From assembly GCF_000275865.1 (NCBI RefSeq), contig NZ_CM001555.1:248001-312000 (forward strand): DNA of 64,000 nucleotides, written 5' to 3'. Source of the stretch: Methanofollis liminatans DSM 4140. GTDB taxonomy: Archaea; Halobacteriota; Methanomicrobia; Methanomicrobiales; Methanofollaceae. The position numbers were made by a program, and so were the translations under genes. Positions 8,503 to 18,100 of the stretch are shown here, in pieces (position 1 is the first letter of the stretch; every line of letters starts with the position of its first letter). The notes under the pieces are model-generated. The model was not told where the DNA came from. It searched no databases and was given only the letters and a program-made list of their open reading frames with translations.

Positions 8503-9681
8503 TCAGGCATACGTCCGGAGGACTCTTGCGAGTCTCCGGATCCCCTCTTCTATCCGTTCGTCGGTTGCATTCGAGAAATTGAGCCTGAGGGTATCGGTCC
8601 CCCCGCCGTCGGTGTAGAAGGGGATGCCCGGGAGCACGGCGACGTTCTCGGCAAGGCCGCGCTCGAAGAGGTCCAGCGACGATATCCCTGCAGGAAGGGT
8701 CGCCCAGATGAACATGCCGCCGTCAGGGCGCGTGTGCGTCACCTCTTCGGGGAAGAGGTCGTCGATCAGCCCGCCCATCAGGTCGCAGCGGCGCCGATAG
8801 GTCTCGCAGATCCGCCTGATCGGGGCGTCGATATCGTTGTCGGCCAGGTAGCGGGCGAGGATCCGCTGGGTGAGGATCGGGGTGTGGAGGTCGGTGGCCT
8901 GCTTTGCGACGGTCAGCAGATCGATCACCTCTTTTTCCGCATAGATCCAGCCGAGCCGCATACCCGGGGCGGCGATCTTCGAGAAGGACCCGGTCATGAT
9001 CGTTCCTTCTGGGAGATGTTTCTTCACCGGCGTCATCGGGTCGCCGGAAAAGCGGAGTTCGCCGTAGGCGTCGTCTTCGACGAAGACCGCTCCGGCCTCC
9101 CGGAGAAGGGCGGCCACCTCCCGCCGTTTTTTCTCCGACCAGGTGATCCCGGAGGGGTTCTGGGAGTTCGGGACACCGTAGAAGAGCCTGATCTTCTTTT
9201 CCTGGAGGAGGTCTGCAAGCGCCCCGGTGTCCGGGCCGTCCTCTCCGAGGGGGACCGGGCAGAACGTCGGCTCATAGAGGGAGAACGCCTGGATCGCCCC
9301 GAGGTAGCCGGGGCGTTCGATCGCCACCGCCTCCCCGGCGTCGATGAAGACCTTGCCGATCAGGTCGAGGGACTGCTGGGAGCCGCTCGTGATCAGGATC
9401 TCGTCCGGGCTCGCGTCGAGCCCGAGTCTCCGGCGGTAGCGCCCGGCGACGAACTCCCTGAGGGGGGCATACCCTTCGGTCGTCGCATACTGGAGGGCCG
9501 CCGCTCCCTCGCTCTCGAATACCAGGCGTGCCGCTTCGGCGATCTCTTTGACGGCGATCAGGGCCGGGTCGGGAAGCCCGCCGGCAAAGGAGATGATCTC
9601 CGGCCGTTCGGTGACCTTCAGGATCTCTCTGATGAACGAACGAGGTGTTTTCCTCGTTCTGGCGGCAAACTGGTACGGCAT
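8503..9681 (-). CDS. PLP-dependent aminotransferase, class I/II (LysN/2-aminoadipate transaminase type)
   Basis: A 392-residue fold-type I aminotransferase. ISFAGGLPDPALIAVKEIAE near the N-terminus, SGSQQSLDLIGKVF, PNSQNPSGITWSEKKR, the aspartate in VEDDAYGELRF and the PLP lysine in GSFSKIAAPGMRLGW are the expected landmarks. It transfers amino groups between amino and keto acids; the exact substrate is open (aromatic, branched-chain or aminoadipate). Family homology starts at MPYQFAARTRKTP, so ATG 9681 is used; ATG 9717 is in frame and possible. It ends next to the antiporter stop, tail to tail. Confidence 0.88.
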   Translation of the reverse strand: MPYQFAARTRKTPRSFIREILKVTERPEIISFAGGLPDPALIAVKEIAEAARLVFESEGAAALQYATTEGYAPLREFVAGRYRRRLGLDASPDEILITSGSQQSLDLIGKVFIDAGEAVAIERPGYLGAIQAFSLYEPTFCPVPLGEDGPDTGALADLLQEKKIRLFYGVPNSQNPSGITWSEKKRREVAALLREAGAVFVEDDAYGELRFSGDPMTPVKKHLPEGTIMTGSFSKIAAPGMRLGWIYAEKEVIDLLTVAKQATDLHTPILTQRILARYLADNDIDAPIRRICETYRRRCDLMGGLIDDLFPEEVTHTRPDGGMFIWATLPAGISSLDLFERGLAENVAVLPGIPFYTDGGGTDTLRLNFSNATDERIEEGIRRLARVLRTYA

Positions 9682-9731
9682 GGATACGTTATCGGAGGTT
9701 TTTCCGTAAATACCCATCTGCCGGGCGGGGC

Positions 9732-9974
9732 TCAGACTTTTGCCTCTTCGCTCACCGTGTACTCGGCGTCGATGATGTCCTCCTCCTCCTCGGGGATGAT
9801 CAGCCATGCCGCAAGGTACACGACGATGCCGGTGAACACGAACCCGATCATGCTTAAAATCACCCATATGAGCCTGACCACCACCGGGTCGATATCGAGG
9901 TAGCGGGCGATCCCGCTGCAGACCCCGGCGACGACGCGGTCGTCACGCGGGCGGACCAATCGTTTTTCTGCCAT
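9732..9974 (-). CDS. PspC-domain small membrane protein
   Basis: An 80-residue protein with an N-terminal PspC signature (RLVRPRDDRVVAGVCSGIARYLDIDPVVVR, read in two parts) and one to two membrane helices around VIWVILSMIGFVF and VVYLAAWLIIP, then an acidic tail. PspC proteins act in envelope-stress responses in bacteria; the archaeal role is not known. ATG 9974 is preceded by GGAGAT at good spacing, which decides the start over 10001. It is divergent from the DUF2124 gene. Confidence 0.85.
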   Translation of the reverse strand: MAEKRLVRPRDDRVVAGVCSGIARYLDIDPVVVRLIWVILSMIGFVFTGIVVYLAAWLIIPEEEEDIIDAEYTVSEEAKV

Positions 9975-10055
9975 CAGATCTCCATCACGCCACGAGCACA
10001 TAGGGTTGTCGGCGCCGGGGATCAGTTTTTATACCGCACTGACCCCTTGAAGCAT

Positions 10056-10538
10056 ATGGAAGAGAAAGAACGACTCAAAGGGGTTCCCGGGATGCTCAGA
10101 CCGTTCAAGCAGTACCTTGTCGGGGCCGGTCTCCCTGAGGGCGCCCAGATCGTCTATTACGGGTGCCCGGGCACCTGCACGCCTTTCATCGAGCTCCTCG
10201 CCTTTGCGGTCAGGGATCTCCCGGTCGAGCAGGTCTTCGTGCCCTACCTCGACGAGGGGAAGGCCCGGACGATCCGGCCCGTCGCCGACGTCGGGATGCA
10301 GATCGGCGAGGCGCCCGCCTCTCTGCGCCCGGCCGTCGCCGTGGTGATGGGGGGGCTTGCGATGCCGAACATCCCGGTGACCGCCGAGGCGGCGGCAGCG
10401 GTCCTCGAAAAATACCCGGATGCCAGACGGACCGGGATCTGTTTCATGAGCATGTTCGAGAAGGAGGGCTGGACCGGTGCGATCGGCTTCGATCTCGTCA
10501 TCGACGCCTCGATCGACCCGGTGACGGTCTACCGGTAG
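10056..10538 (+). CDS. DUF2124-family methanogen protein
   Basis: A 160-residue protein that I recognise as DUF2124, a family largely limited to methanogens and of unknown function. It shows a Rossmann-like pattern (IVYYGCPGTCTPFIELLAF, VAVVMGGLAMPNIPV) and cysteines in GCPGTC. The ATG at 10056 is used because a TATA-like GTTTTTATACC lies about 25 bases upstream; an in-frame TTG at 10047 is less likely. It sits divergent to pspC and tail to tail with a short ORF. Confidence 0.7.
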   Translation: MEEKERLKGVPGMLRPFKQYLVGAGLPEGAQIVYYGCPGTCTPFIELLAFAVRDLPVEQVFVPYLDEGKARTIRPVADVGMQIGEAPASLRPAVAVVMGGLAMPNIPVTAEAAAAVLEKYPDARRTGICFMSMFEKEGWTGAIGFDLVIDASIDPVTVYR

Positions 10539-10539
10539 G

Positions 10540-10737
10540 TCAGGTCATCGCCATGACGGCTTCTTTTCCCGTCATGATCCTGACGATATCCCCGACCATT
10601 TTTTCGATCTGCGATCTCCGTGCCGAGCGTCCTCCGACGATCAGGGTCAGGTCGCCCCGGCTGATCAGCGAGACCGCGGCGAGCCCTTCAAAAAACGGCA
10701 TATCCACGAGTTCCTCATAGGTGATGGTATCTCTCAT
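10540..10737 (-). CDS. small hypothetical protein
   Basis: A 65-residue protein (MRDTITYEELVDMPFFEG...) with a strong purine-rich ribosome binding region, GGAGGAACGGGGG, before its ATG. No membrane helix, no Cys pattern and no known domain. Its tail faces the DUF2124 gene 1 base away. The good start signal argues it is a real gene; its function is unknown. Confidence 0.5.
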   Translation of the reverse strand: MRDTITYEELVDMPFFEGLAAVSLISRGDLTLIVGGRSARRSQIEKMVGDIVRIMTGKEAVMAMT

Positions 10738-10884
10738 CTACGTCCCCCGTTCCTCCCTATAGAACTCAAATTATTTAATTTTATGTGGGGCCGGAAGATA
10801 TAATTCCAAGAATTTTATGGATTTTTTAACGGGTGGCCGTGGCAAAAAGGCGTCGCCAGACCCTGTAACAGACTGAAAACAGAA

Positions 10885-10933
10885 GAATGCCGGAGGCATT
10901 CCTCCGCCCATGATGGACGTGCAAAAAATAAAT
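10885..10933 (-). terminator. probable transcription stop after frhB
   Basis: Read on the minus strand, the frhB stop is followed by a T-rich tract (TTTATTTTTTG at about 10920-10930), then a perfect 7-bp hairpin GAATGCC/GGCATTC at 10885-10901. T-rich tracts end transcription in archaea; the hairpin may protect the message end. Confidence 0.5.
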
Positions 10934-11797
10934 TTAGAGGTACGGGTTGCGCAGGCCCTTGCCGACGCCGAAGGTGGCGCGGGCGTCGAGGGTCTTCTGG
11001 TTCTTCGTGATCTTCTCGGTGGCGAGCTTGGTCACGAGTTCCAGGCCGGGCTTGACGCTGGCGATGTCCTGCGTCTCGAAGCAGCCGGCGGCGTTCGCCT
11101 TTGCCCAGACGTCGTCGCCGATCTTTGTCCTGACAAAGACCGTGCTCCAGCCGTCCGGGGTGCCGACCGATCCGGTCGAGACATCGGCGAGGTTGGAGAC
11201 GTAGTCAAGGCAGACGTGGCAGCCGGGCTGCTCGTACTTGTGGGTCACCTTCAGCGGGATCTGGGCGACCGCGCCGCGCTCGGTGTAGGCCCAGAACTTG
11301 CCCTTGCCGATGTCCAGCTTCTTGACCGATTCCATCTTCAGGTTGCAGTGGTCCTCGACCAGTGCCTCGATCGACTGGTACGGGAAGTTCTCCATGCAGA
11401 AGATCCCGATGGCGAGGGCGATCTTGTCGGGAACGTCGCGCATGCCGACCGGGTAGAGCTGGGCCTTGCGGACCGCCTGCATCTGGCACGGGGTGCCGAC
11501 GATGCCGACTCTGTCGAGACCGTAGCTGCGGGTCGCCTCCTTGAGGAGGGAGATGTTCGGGGAGAGGGTGTATTTCGTGCCGCGGGCCGCGAGGAGCTCG
11601 GCCTTCGTCGTGGCGACGATCGGCTCGGGCTTCCAGGGCTCGTCTGACGGCCCCGCTACGATGGCGCCGTCGATGATCCCCTCTTCGAGCGCGTACGCGA
11701 AGAGCTGGGTGACGATGCCGCCGTCCTGGGCTCCCTTCAGGATTTCCTTGTCGGTGCTGCGTGCAGCAACACAGGTTTTGTAGTTACCGAGTACCAT
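10934..11797 (-). CDS. frhB: coenzyme F420-reducing hydrogenase, beta subunit
   Basis: A 287-residue FrhB, the iron-sulfur flavoprotein that carries electrons from the FrhG clusters via FAD to coenzyme F420. The start [19 protein letters not shown] with the [15 protein letters not shown] segment is typical, as are [20 protein letters not shown] and [15 protein letters not shown] for cluster and flavin binding. It is last in the frhADGB operon, 11 bases after frhG. Length is normal. Confidence 0.96.
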   Translation of the reverse strand: MVLGNYKTCVAARSTDKEILKGAQDGGIVTQLFAYALEEGIIDGAIVAGPSDEPWKPEPIVATTKAELLAARGTKYTLSPNISLLKEATRSYGLDRVGIVGTPCQMQAVRKAQLYPVGMRDVPDKIALAIGIFCMENFPYQSIEALVEDHCNLKMESVKKLDIGKGKFWAYTERGAVAQIPLKVTHKYEQPGCHVCLDYVSNLADVSTGSVGTPDGWSTVFVRTKIGDDVWAKANAAGCFETQDIASVKPGLELVTKLATEKITKNQKTLDARATFGVGKGLRNPYL

Positions 11798-11808
11798 TTT
11801 TCTTCACC

Positions 11809-12903
11809 TCACTCCATGACCGATTTGATGAGTTCGGTAATGCCCTCGAACTCGTTCATCACATCGAAGTTGAAGAAGCTCCTCGGGCACTGGGCATAGC
11901 AGGCGCCGCACTTGATGCAGAGGTCGCGGTTGACCTGGGGCTTGCCGTACTCCATGGTGACTGCACGGACCGGGCAGGCGGCGGCGCAGGAGCCGCAGCC
12001 CATGCACAGGCCCTGGTTGATCACGTCGTACATCAGGTCGCAGCCGCAGGCCTCGTCGCCGCGCTTTGCAAGGTCCATGAGCGGCTTCAAGTATGCGGTC
12101 GCGAGCTCCTTCTGCTCGTCGGTGCCTTTCAGGAGCAGGTACGCCATGATGGCGACGTTCCTGATCTGCTGGGGGGTCGGTGCACAGCCGGGGATATACA
12201 GGTCCACGTCGATCAGTTCGCCGATCGGAACGTAGGACTCCATCTGCGGCTGGTTCCACTGGCCGCCGCGGCAGAACCGGGTGATGTTCCCGTATGCCGC
12301 ACAGCCGCCGAGGGCGACGACGACCTTTGCCTTCTCCCTGGTTTCTTTGATCTCTTCCACCGAGATCTTGTCCTGGAGACAGACAGAGCCCTCGACAAGG
12401 GCGACGTCCATCTCAGGGACATGCCTGACATCTACAAGGGTCAGTGCATAGACGAGGTCTGCATAGTTGTCCAGAATCTTGAAGAGTCCTTCGTAGTTGT
12501 CTGCAAAGGACACAAGGCATCCGGTACAGCCGCTCATGTGCACGTGCCCCACGGTAATCTTTTCTACCACAGGTCTTTCCTCCTTAGTGTTTTCAACTTG
12601 TATTTCCGCTTCAATCTCAGAAGGTTTCGCTACAGGTCTGGGTGCCGGTTCAACGGTCGTCTCGACCGTTTCGACCGCTCTGGCAGGCTTCTCGGCAGGT
12701 TTCTGCCGGGCCTCTTTGACGGGTGCAGGCGCCGGTGCTGGCACGGGCTTTTTCACCCATTTTACTGATCCCCGCTCCTCTGACGGCACAGGCTCAGGTT
12801 TCGCCGCAGCCTCAACCGGCTTCGGCTCTGCTCCTGCGGCCTTTTCGGGCGCGGGCGGCTCTTTCCTTCCAAAGATCCCTTTAAGAAACGATAGTAGCCC
12901 CAT
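11809..12903 (-). CDS. frhG: coenzyme F420-reducing hydrogenase, gamma subunit, with long N-terminal extension
   Basis: A 364-residue protein. Residues about 112-364 are a normal FrhG, the electron-transfer subunit: HMSGCTGCLVSF for the proximal cluster, the VALGGCAAYG and PGCAPTPQQI motifs, and two C-terminal 4Fe-4S sites (CMGCGSCAAACP, CIKCGACYAQCP). Residues 1-111 are extra: an amphipathic start MGLLSFLKGIFGRK followed by a low-complexity Pro/Ala/Lys/Glu-rich region. The start at 12903 follows GGAG by 6 bases and overlaps the end of frhD by about 20 bases; ATG 12906 is adjacent. The extension is in frame and uninterrupted, so not an assembly artefact by appearance. Confidence 0.95.
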   Translation of the reverse strand: MGLLSFLKGIFGRKEPPAPEKAAGAEPKPVEAAAKPEPVPSEERGSVKWVKKPVPAPAPAPVKEARQKPAEKPARAVETVETTVEPAPRPVAKPSEIEAEIQVENTKEERPVVEKITVGHVHMSGCTGCLVSFADNYEGLFKILDNYADLVYALTLVDVRHVPEMDVALVEGSVCLQDKISVEEIKETREKAKVVVALGGCAAYGNITRFCRGGQWNQPQMESYVPIGELIDVDLYIPGCAPTPQQIRNVAIMAYLLLKGTDEQKELATAYLKPLMDLAKRGDEACGCDLMYDVINQGLCMGCGSCAAACPVRAVTMEYGKPQVNRDLCIKCGACYAQCPRSFFNFDVMNEFEGITELIKSVME

Positions 12904-13363
12904 CATCCACTCCAATCTCGGCAAGTACGTGGTGTACTACCCTGGGAATGGCCTTCTGTACCTCTTCAGAGAGCCCGATCTCCATGTCGGGTGCCGTTAC
13001 CCGTTTCGGCTGGACGCCGAAGATCGTGATCTCGACGCTGTCCTTGAGTCGCTGGAGCGGTTCGGTGAGGTCCCACGAGTGGGCGTCCCGGTAGCTCCCG
13101 GGCGGCAGGTCTTCGACAGAGAGTTTTGTGAGCGAGCCCGGTTCGGCACCGAAGTCCACGATGTCGATGATGACGATCTTCTTCGTGACCGCCTTGTCGA
13201 CCAGTGTGAAAATAAAGTGCGGGGCGCCAAGCCCCCCGTCGATGGCCTTGACATTGTCGGGAAGTTGCAGGCGGTTAATCTCCTCGATCACCGCGGGGCC
13301 GAGGCCGTCGTCGGCGAAGAGGGGGTTGCCGCATCCTACAATCACGGTTTCTGGGTATAGCAT
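12881..13363 (-). CDS. frhD: F420 hydrogenase maturation protease
   Basis: A 160-residue endopeptidase of the HycI/HoxM family. It removes the C-terminal tail of FrhA after nickel insertion. VIVGCGNPLFADDGLGPAVIEE holds the Glu/Asp nickel-probing site, and IIDIVDFGAEPG and DAHSWDL follow as in the family. The ATG at 13363 is chosen; a GTG at 13375 overlapping the frhA stop (GTGA) would add four residues. It lies between frhA and frhG in the usual A-D-G-B order and overlaps frhG. Confidence 0.93.
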   Translation of the reverse strand: MLYPETVIVGCGNPLFADDGLGPAVIEEINRLQLPDNVKAIDGGLGAPHFIFTLVDKAVTKKIVIIDIVDFGAEPGSLTKLSVEDLPPGSYRDAHSWDLTEPLQRLKDSVEITIFGVQPKRVTAPDMEIGLSEEVQKAIPRVVHHVLAEIGVDDGATIVS

Positions 13364-13371
13364 GTATGCTC

Positions 13372-14739
13372 TCACTCGAGGAGTTTCTGGGCCACTATCC
13401 TCTTGCTTTCATCGACCACCAGCATATGGGTGGCGCACGATACACACGGGTCGTATGCCCGGACGATGACCTCGGCGAGCTCCCACGGGGCGCCCACGAG
13501 GGCGCGGCTGCAGGTCGGGAAGTTCCAGGTGGTCGGGACGAGCATCGAGAACCAGCGGACCTTGCCGTCCTTCACCTTGGTGAGGTGGACGTCGCAGCCA
13601 CGCGGGGCCTCGTTTGCCGCCCAGCCAAGGCTTCCGTCGCCCTGCGGGATCTCGTCGGCAAGCACGCTGGCCGAGGTGTCGAGGGCGTCGCAGGCTTCCA
13701 TGATGCCGTAGCAGGTCTCCTCGTACTCCATCTGCCGTGCGATCTGCAGGCCGATGGCGCCCTTCTCGTCGTAGTTCTTGAACTGGACGAGACGGGCACG
13801 CGGACCGACTTCGACCGGCTGGCCGTCGTACAGGGGCACGCCGGTGCACGCCTGCATCTGGGGCCAGGCCTTCTCGCCTGCCGGGGTGGTGCCGCCGACG
13901 GGGTAGTCCTTGTCCTCGAGGGTGATCTCTTCCTCGCCCATGTACCAGTCCCAGGGGCGGACCTCGGTCCAGCGCTCGGGGAACCAGGTCGGGTTCTCGT
14001 CAAGGCTGCTGCTGCCGTAGACCGGCGCCGCAGCCATGTAGCCCTGGTTGTGGTAGCCGAGATCCTTCGGGATCGGGATCTGGCGGCCGGCAACCTCGGC
14101 CCAGTCGCGCTTCTGGAAGTTCCGGAAGACGGCGATCATGAACTCGGACTGCTCGTGGGCAAGCTTGCGGCCTTCCTTTGCAAGGTCGTAGACCTTCTGC
14201 TTTGCGATCGGGCTGATGTTCTTATACATGCCGCCGACACGCGGGTTGGACGGGTGGACCGCTTCGCCGCCGACGATCTCGCCGATGGTCTGGCCGATCT
14301 CACGCAGCCGCTGGATCCTCAGGGCGACCGACCGCACCGGCTCCTCGGGGGAGAACGGGTTGATCTTCGTGTCCGTGCCCGGAAGGTACATGTCGGGCAG
14401 GGAGAGGATGTTGTGCAGGGCGTGCGAGTGCAGTCTGTTCGCGCACTGGAGCATGTAACGCAGAAGCATGGCGTCCTCGGGGACCTCGCATCCGATGGAT
14501 GCCTCCATGGCCTCTGTTGCTGCGAGCGTGTGGGCGATCGGGCAGATGCCGCAGACGCGGGAAGCGATCTTGGGCACCTGTTCCATCGTCTTGCCGATGG
14601 CCAGCTTCTCTACACCCCTCACCGGAGTGATGGAGAGCCAGTCACCACGTTCGACGATACCCTCGTCATTTACCTTCAGGACGAGTTTGGAATGTCCCTC
14701 GTGCCTCGTGGTTGGGGAAATCTCTACAACTTTCGACAA
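13372..14739 (-). CDS. frhA: coenzyme F420-reducing [NiFe]-hydrogenase, alpha (large) subunit
   Basis: A 455-residue large subunit carrying the NiFe active site. The N-terminal ligand motif RVCGICPIAH (Cys63, Cys66) and the C-terminal motif DPCVSCATH (Cys432, Cys435, His438) supply the four nickel ligands. The 17 residues after His438 are the tail expected to be cut by FrhD. With FrhG and FrhB it oxidises H2 and reduces F420 for CO2-reducing methanogenesis. No ATG fits: the start is TTG at 14739, preceded by GAGGCG at 7 bases. It is first in the operon, behind a long repeat-rich leader. Confidence 0.95.
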   Translation of the reverse strand: MSKVVEISPTTRHEGHSKLVLKVNDEGIVERGDWLSITPVRGVEKLAIGKTMEQVPKIASRVCGICPIAHTLAATEAMEASIGCEVPEDAMLLRYMLQCANRLHSHALHNILSLPDMYLPGTDTKINPFSPEEPVRSVALRIQRLREIGQTIGEIVGGEAVHPSNPRVGGMYKNISPIAKQKVYDLAKEGRKLAHEQSEFMIAVFRNFQKRDWAEVAGRQIPIPKDLGYHNQGYMAAAPVYGSSSLDENPTWFPERWTEVRPWDWYMGEEEITLEDKDYPVGGTTPAGEKAWPQMQACTGVPLYDGQPVEVGPRARLVQFKNYDEKGAIGLQIARQMEYEETCYGIMEACDALDTSASVLADEIPQGDGSLGWAANEAPRGCDVHLTKVKDGKVRWFSMLVPTTWNFPTCSRALVGAPWELAEVIVRAYDPCVSCATHMLVVDESKRIVAQKLLE

Positions 14740-15160
14740 ATATATCGCCTCATTTTAATTGGGTTGTTCAAACAGCGATACAACTCTTCGAACCTGTGCA
14801 ATAGGTGTGACACGTACCTCAGAAGTACGCTAAATCCAATTGTTATTGGGTTTTAGTTATATCTTTCGATCTATCGCAGGACAAATTTCAGGTATTTTCA
14901 TTAACAATCATTAACAATACCTCAGATGACAGGATCGTCGTTCTCTTTATTTTTATGATGATCATTCTCGTGTCTGCACGCCCGATTCAGGGTGTTCGTG
15001 GCGTGCACTCTCTGGTTCCGGCCGCCGCTCCCCGGTATATCAGATCTCACGGAAGGCAGGACCTGTCCATCGATCACCGTCCCTGGTCTCCGTCTTCGCC
15101 CTGCATCCGCGAGAATGCGGGGGATAATTTTATCGATTACCTATTATATTATGATTTTAT
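14740..15160. promoter_or_regulatory. 421-bp divergent intergenic region between frhA and the HTH-PAS gene
   Basis: No gene is seen here. It holds several repeat elements: CGTAC/GTACG (14813-14817 and 14825-14829, 7-base loop), CCAAT-TGTT-ATTGG (14836-14849), and two tandem copies of CATTAACAAT (14899-14918). An AT-rich stretch CTATTATATTATG just before 15161 is a likely TATA region for the HTH-PAS gene, and the sequence around 14758-14870 is AT-rich enough for the frh promoter. The unusual density of short repeats suggests regulator binding upstream of the hydrogenase operon. Confidence 0.6.
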
Positions 15161-18100
15161 ATGTGCGGGGGCGAGGCAGACCATCTCGCGAAGATCAGGG
15201 CGATCATCCGGTACAACCCCAGAGGACTGAGCATCTCTGAAATCGCGAGAAAAGCGCACCTGAATCGGAACTCTGTCGCAAAATACCTCCAGGTCCTCCT
15301 GGCCTCGGGCGAGGCCGAGCTCAGGACGATCGGGGCGGCCAGAGTGTACACCCCGTCCCGCCGCCTCCCGCTCTCCTCCCTGCTGGAGTACTCGAACGAC
15401 CTGATCGTCGTCCTCGACCGGGACGGGACGGTCATCCAGGTCAACACGCCGTTTCTTGCGTTTTCCGGACTCTCCAGGGATGAGATCCCTGGCGCCGGCC
15501 CCCCTGATCTCCCGCTCCTCTCGGCCCCGGCGCTCAGGGCGGCCCTGGCCGATCCCCCGGCCGAAGAGATCGTGATCCCCGAGGTCGCATGGGAGAACGG
15601 GGCGGTCTTCCGGGCGAAAATTCTCCCGACGCGTTTCGAGGACGGGGGGCACGGGACGACGGTGATCCTGGAGGAGATCACCGGGGAGAAGAGGGCGTGG
15701 AAGACCCGCACCATCCTCGCCTCGATCGTCGAGTCCACCGACGACGCCATCATAGGAAAAGACCTTGACGGCACGGTAATCTCCTGGAACCGGGCGGCAG
15801 AGGCCCTCTACGGCTATACGGCGGAGGAGATGGTCGGGCAGAGCCTCGACCGCATCGTCCCGCCCGACCTGGCCGCAGAGGTGGCGGCGATCACGGAGGA
15901 GGTCAGGCAGGGCCGCCCGGTCAGGCATATCGAGACGACCAGGGTCCGCAGGGACGGGAGACGGGTCGCGGTCGCCCTGACCGTCTCCCCGATCCGCGGC
16001 GAGGACGGGGCGGTGATCGGCGCCTCGACGATCGCCAGGGACGTCACCGCCCTGAAGAGGGTGGAGGCGGAGAAAGAGCGGCACCTCAAAAATATGGCGT
16101 TTCTCTCCAGGACGGCGACGGCTTTTGTCAGGATGGACGACGACGATCTCTACGGTTATATCGCGGAGAAGACCAGGGAACTCGTGCCCGGCGCCCTCGT
16201 TGCGATCACCTCGTACGACCCGGTGAACAATACCCTGACCGCAGAGGAGGTGGCCGCTTCGCCGCACGATCTCGAGGTGATGGCCGGGTATCTCCGCACG
16301 TCGCCGATCGGGATCACCGTCCCGTTCCTCGACGAGTACCGGGACACTTTTAAGGAGCCCGGCCTTGCGCCGGGCCCGCCGCTCTACACCATCCTGATGC
16401 ACACCGTGCCTGAAGAGACCTGCAGGCGGATCGAGGAGGACCTTGGCCTCAACGGGAGCTTCTATGCCCCGATCATCTCGAATCGCCGGTTTCTGGGCAG
16501 CGTGCTCATCATCCTGAAGAAGGGGACCGTGGTCGAGGACCCTGCCCTGATCGAGACGTTCATCGACGGGGCGGCGGTCGCGATCCACCGTCGGACCGCC
16601 TTCCAGATCCTCAAGAGGGGCGAGAAACAGGCAAAAGAACTGCTCAACGCCACCCACGACCTTGCGATCCTCACCGATGCCGGCGGCAGGGTGCTCGACC
16701 TGAACGAGGAGGCCGCCCGGTTTCTCGGGCGGTCTGAAGAGGACCTGATCGGGTGCTCGCTCGGGGAGGTCCTGCCCGGCGTGGAGGCACCGGCGGGCGA
16801 GGCGCATGCACGGTTCGAGGTCTCGCTATCAGGGCGGATTTTTGACGTCTCGGTTGCGGCGGTGATCGACGAGCGATCCTCCTCTCCGAGATCGGCGGTC
16901 TTTCTCAGGGATATCACGGCAGAACGGGAGGCAGAGGGCCAGCTCAGGCGGATGAACCGGCATCTTGCCGAGATCATCGAGTTCCTCCCCGACGCCACCT
17001 TCATCATCGACGCGGACGGGAGGGTGACTGCCTGGAACCGGGCGATGGAGGACCTCACCGGCGTCTCGAAGGAGGCGATGATCGGAAAAGGGGATTACCA
17101 GTACGCCGTTCCCTTCTACGGCGAGCGGCGTGAGATCCTCATCGATCTCATCGACAGAGAGGGCGACGACCTTCCCCCGTACCTCAGCATCGACCGCACC
17201 CGGCACGCCGTCATCGGGGGCGCGTACTGCCCTTCCATCGCCGGGGGAAAAGGGGCATATCTCTGGGGCAAGGCGACGGCGCTCTTCGACGAGGACGGAA
17301 ACCGTGTCGGTGCGATCGAGTCGGTCCGGGATGTCACCCGGATGGTCCGTGCGGAGGAAGCGCTCAAGCAGAGCCAGGCGAAGTACCGCGACCTCGTCGA
17401 GAACGCCAACTCGGTGATCCTCACCCTCGACACCGAAGGGCGGATCACCTTTTTCAACCGGTTTGCAGAGGCGTTTTTCGGCTATACGCGGGACGAGGTG
17501 CTCGGAAAGAGCGTTCTCGGCCTGATCGTCCCGGAGACGGATTCTGCCGGTCGGGACCTCAGGTTCATGATCGCCGCTCTCTGCGCCCGTCCCGACCTCT
17601 TCGGGAACGTGGAGAACGAGAACGTCACCCGGGACGGGACGCCGGTCTGGATCTCGTGGACGAACCGTGCGATATACGGGGAGAACGGCGAGATCGTCGG
17701 TGTCAACTGTGTCGGAAACGACATTTCGGCCCGCAAACAGATGGAAGAGGAGTTGAAAGCGGCACAGCAGAACCTCGAGGCGACGGTGTGCCGCCAGACC
17801 GCCGACTTGATCTTTGCGAACACCTCGCTCAGGGAGGAGATCGGCGAGCGGATCCGGGCGCAGGAAGCGCTGGAGAAAAGCAGGAACACCCTCTGGCTGA
17901 TGCTGGAGGTGATCGCCGACTGCATCTTTGTGGCCGGCGCCGGCGGCGAGGTCAGGGCGGTGAGGACGCAGGGCGAGGTCCTGCGGGGCGTGCCGGTCGA
18001 GGCGATCCTTGCGGGCGCCCTTTCCGGCGAACGGAGAGAGCAGGTGTTTGCAGAAGGGAGGCCGGTCAGGCAGGAGATCAGGCTCGCCTCGTTCGGGCGG

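Noticed and set aside
15149-16807. A 552-codon minus-strand frame opposite the HTH-PAS protein
   Set aside because: The plus strand holds recognisable HTH and PAS domains; the minus-strand product is antisense low-complexity sequence.
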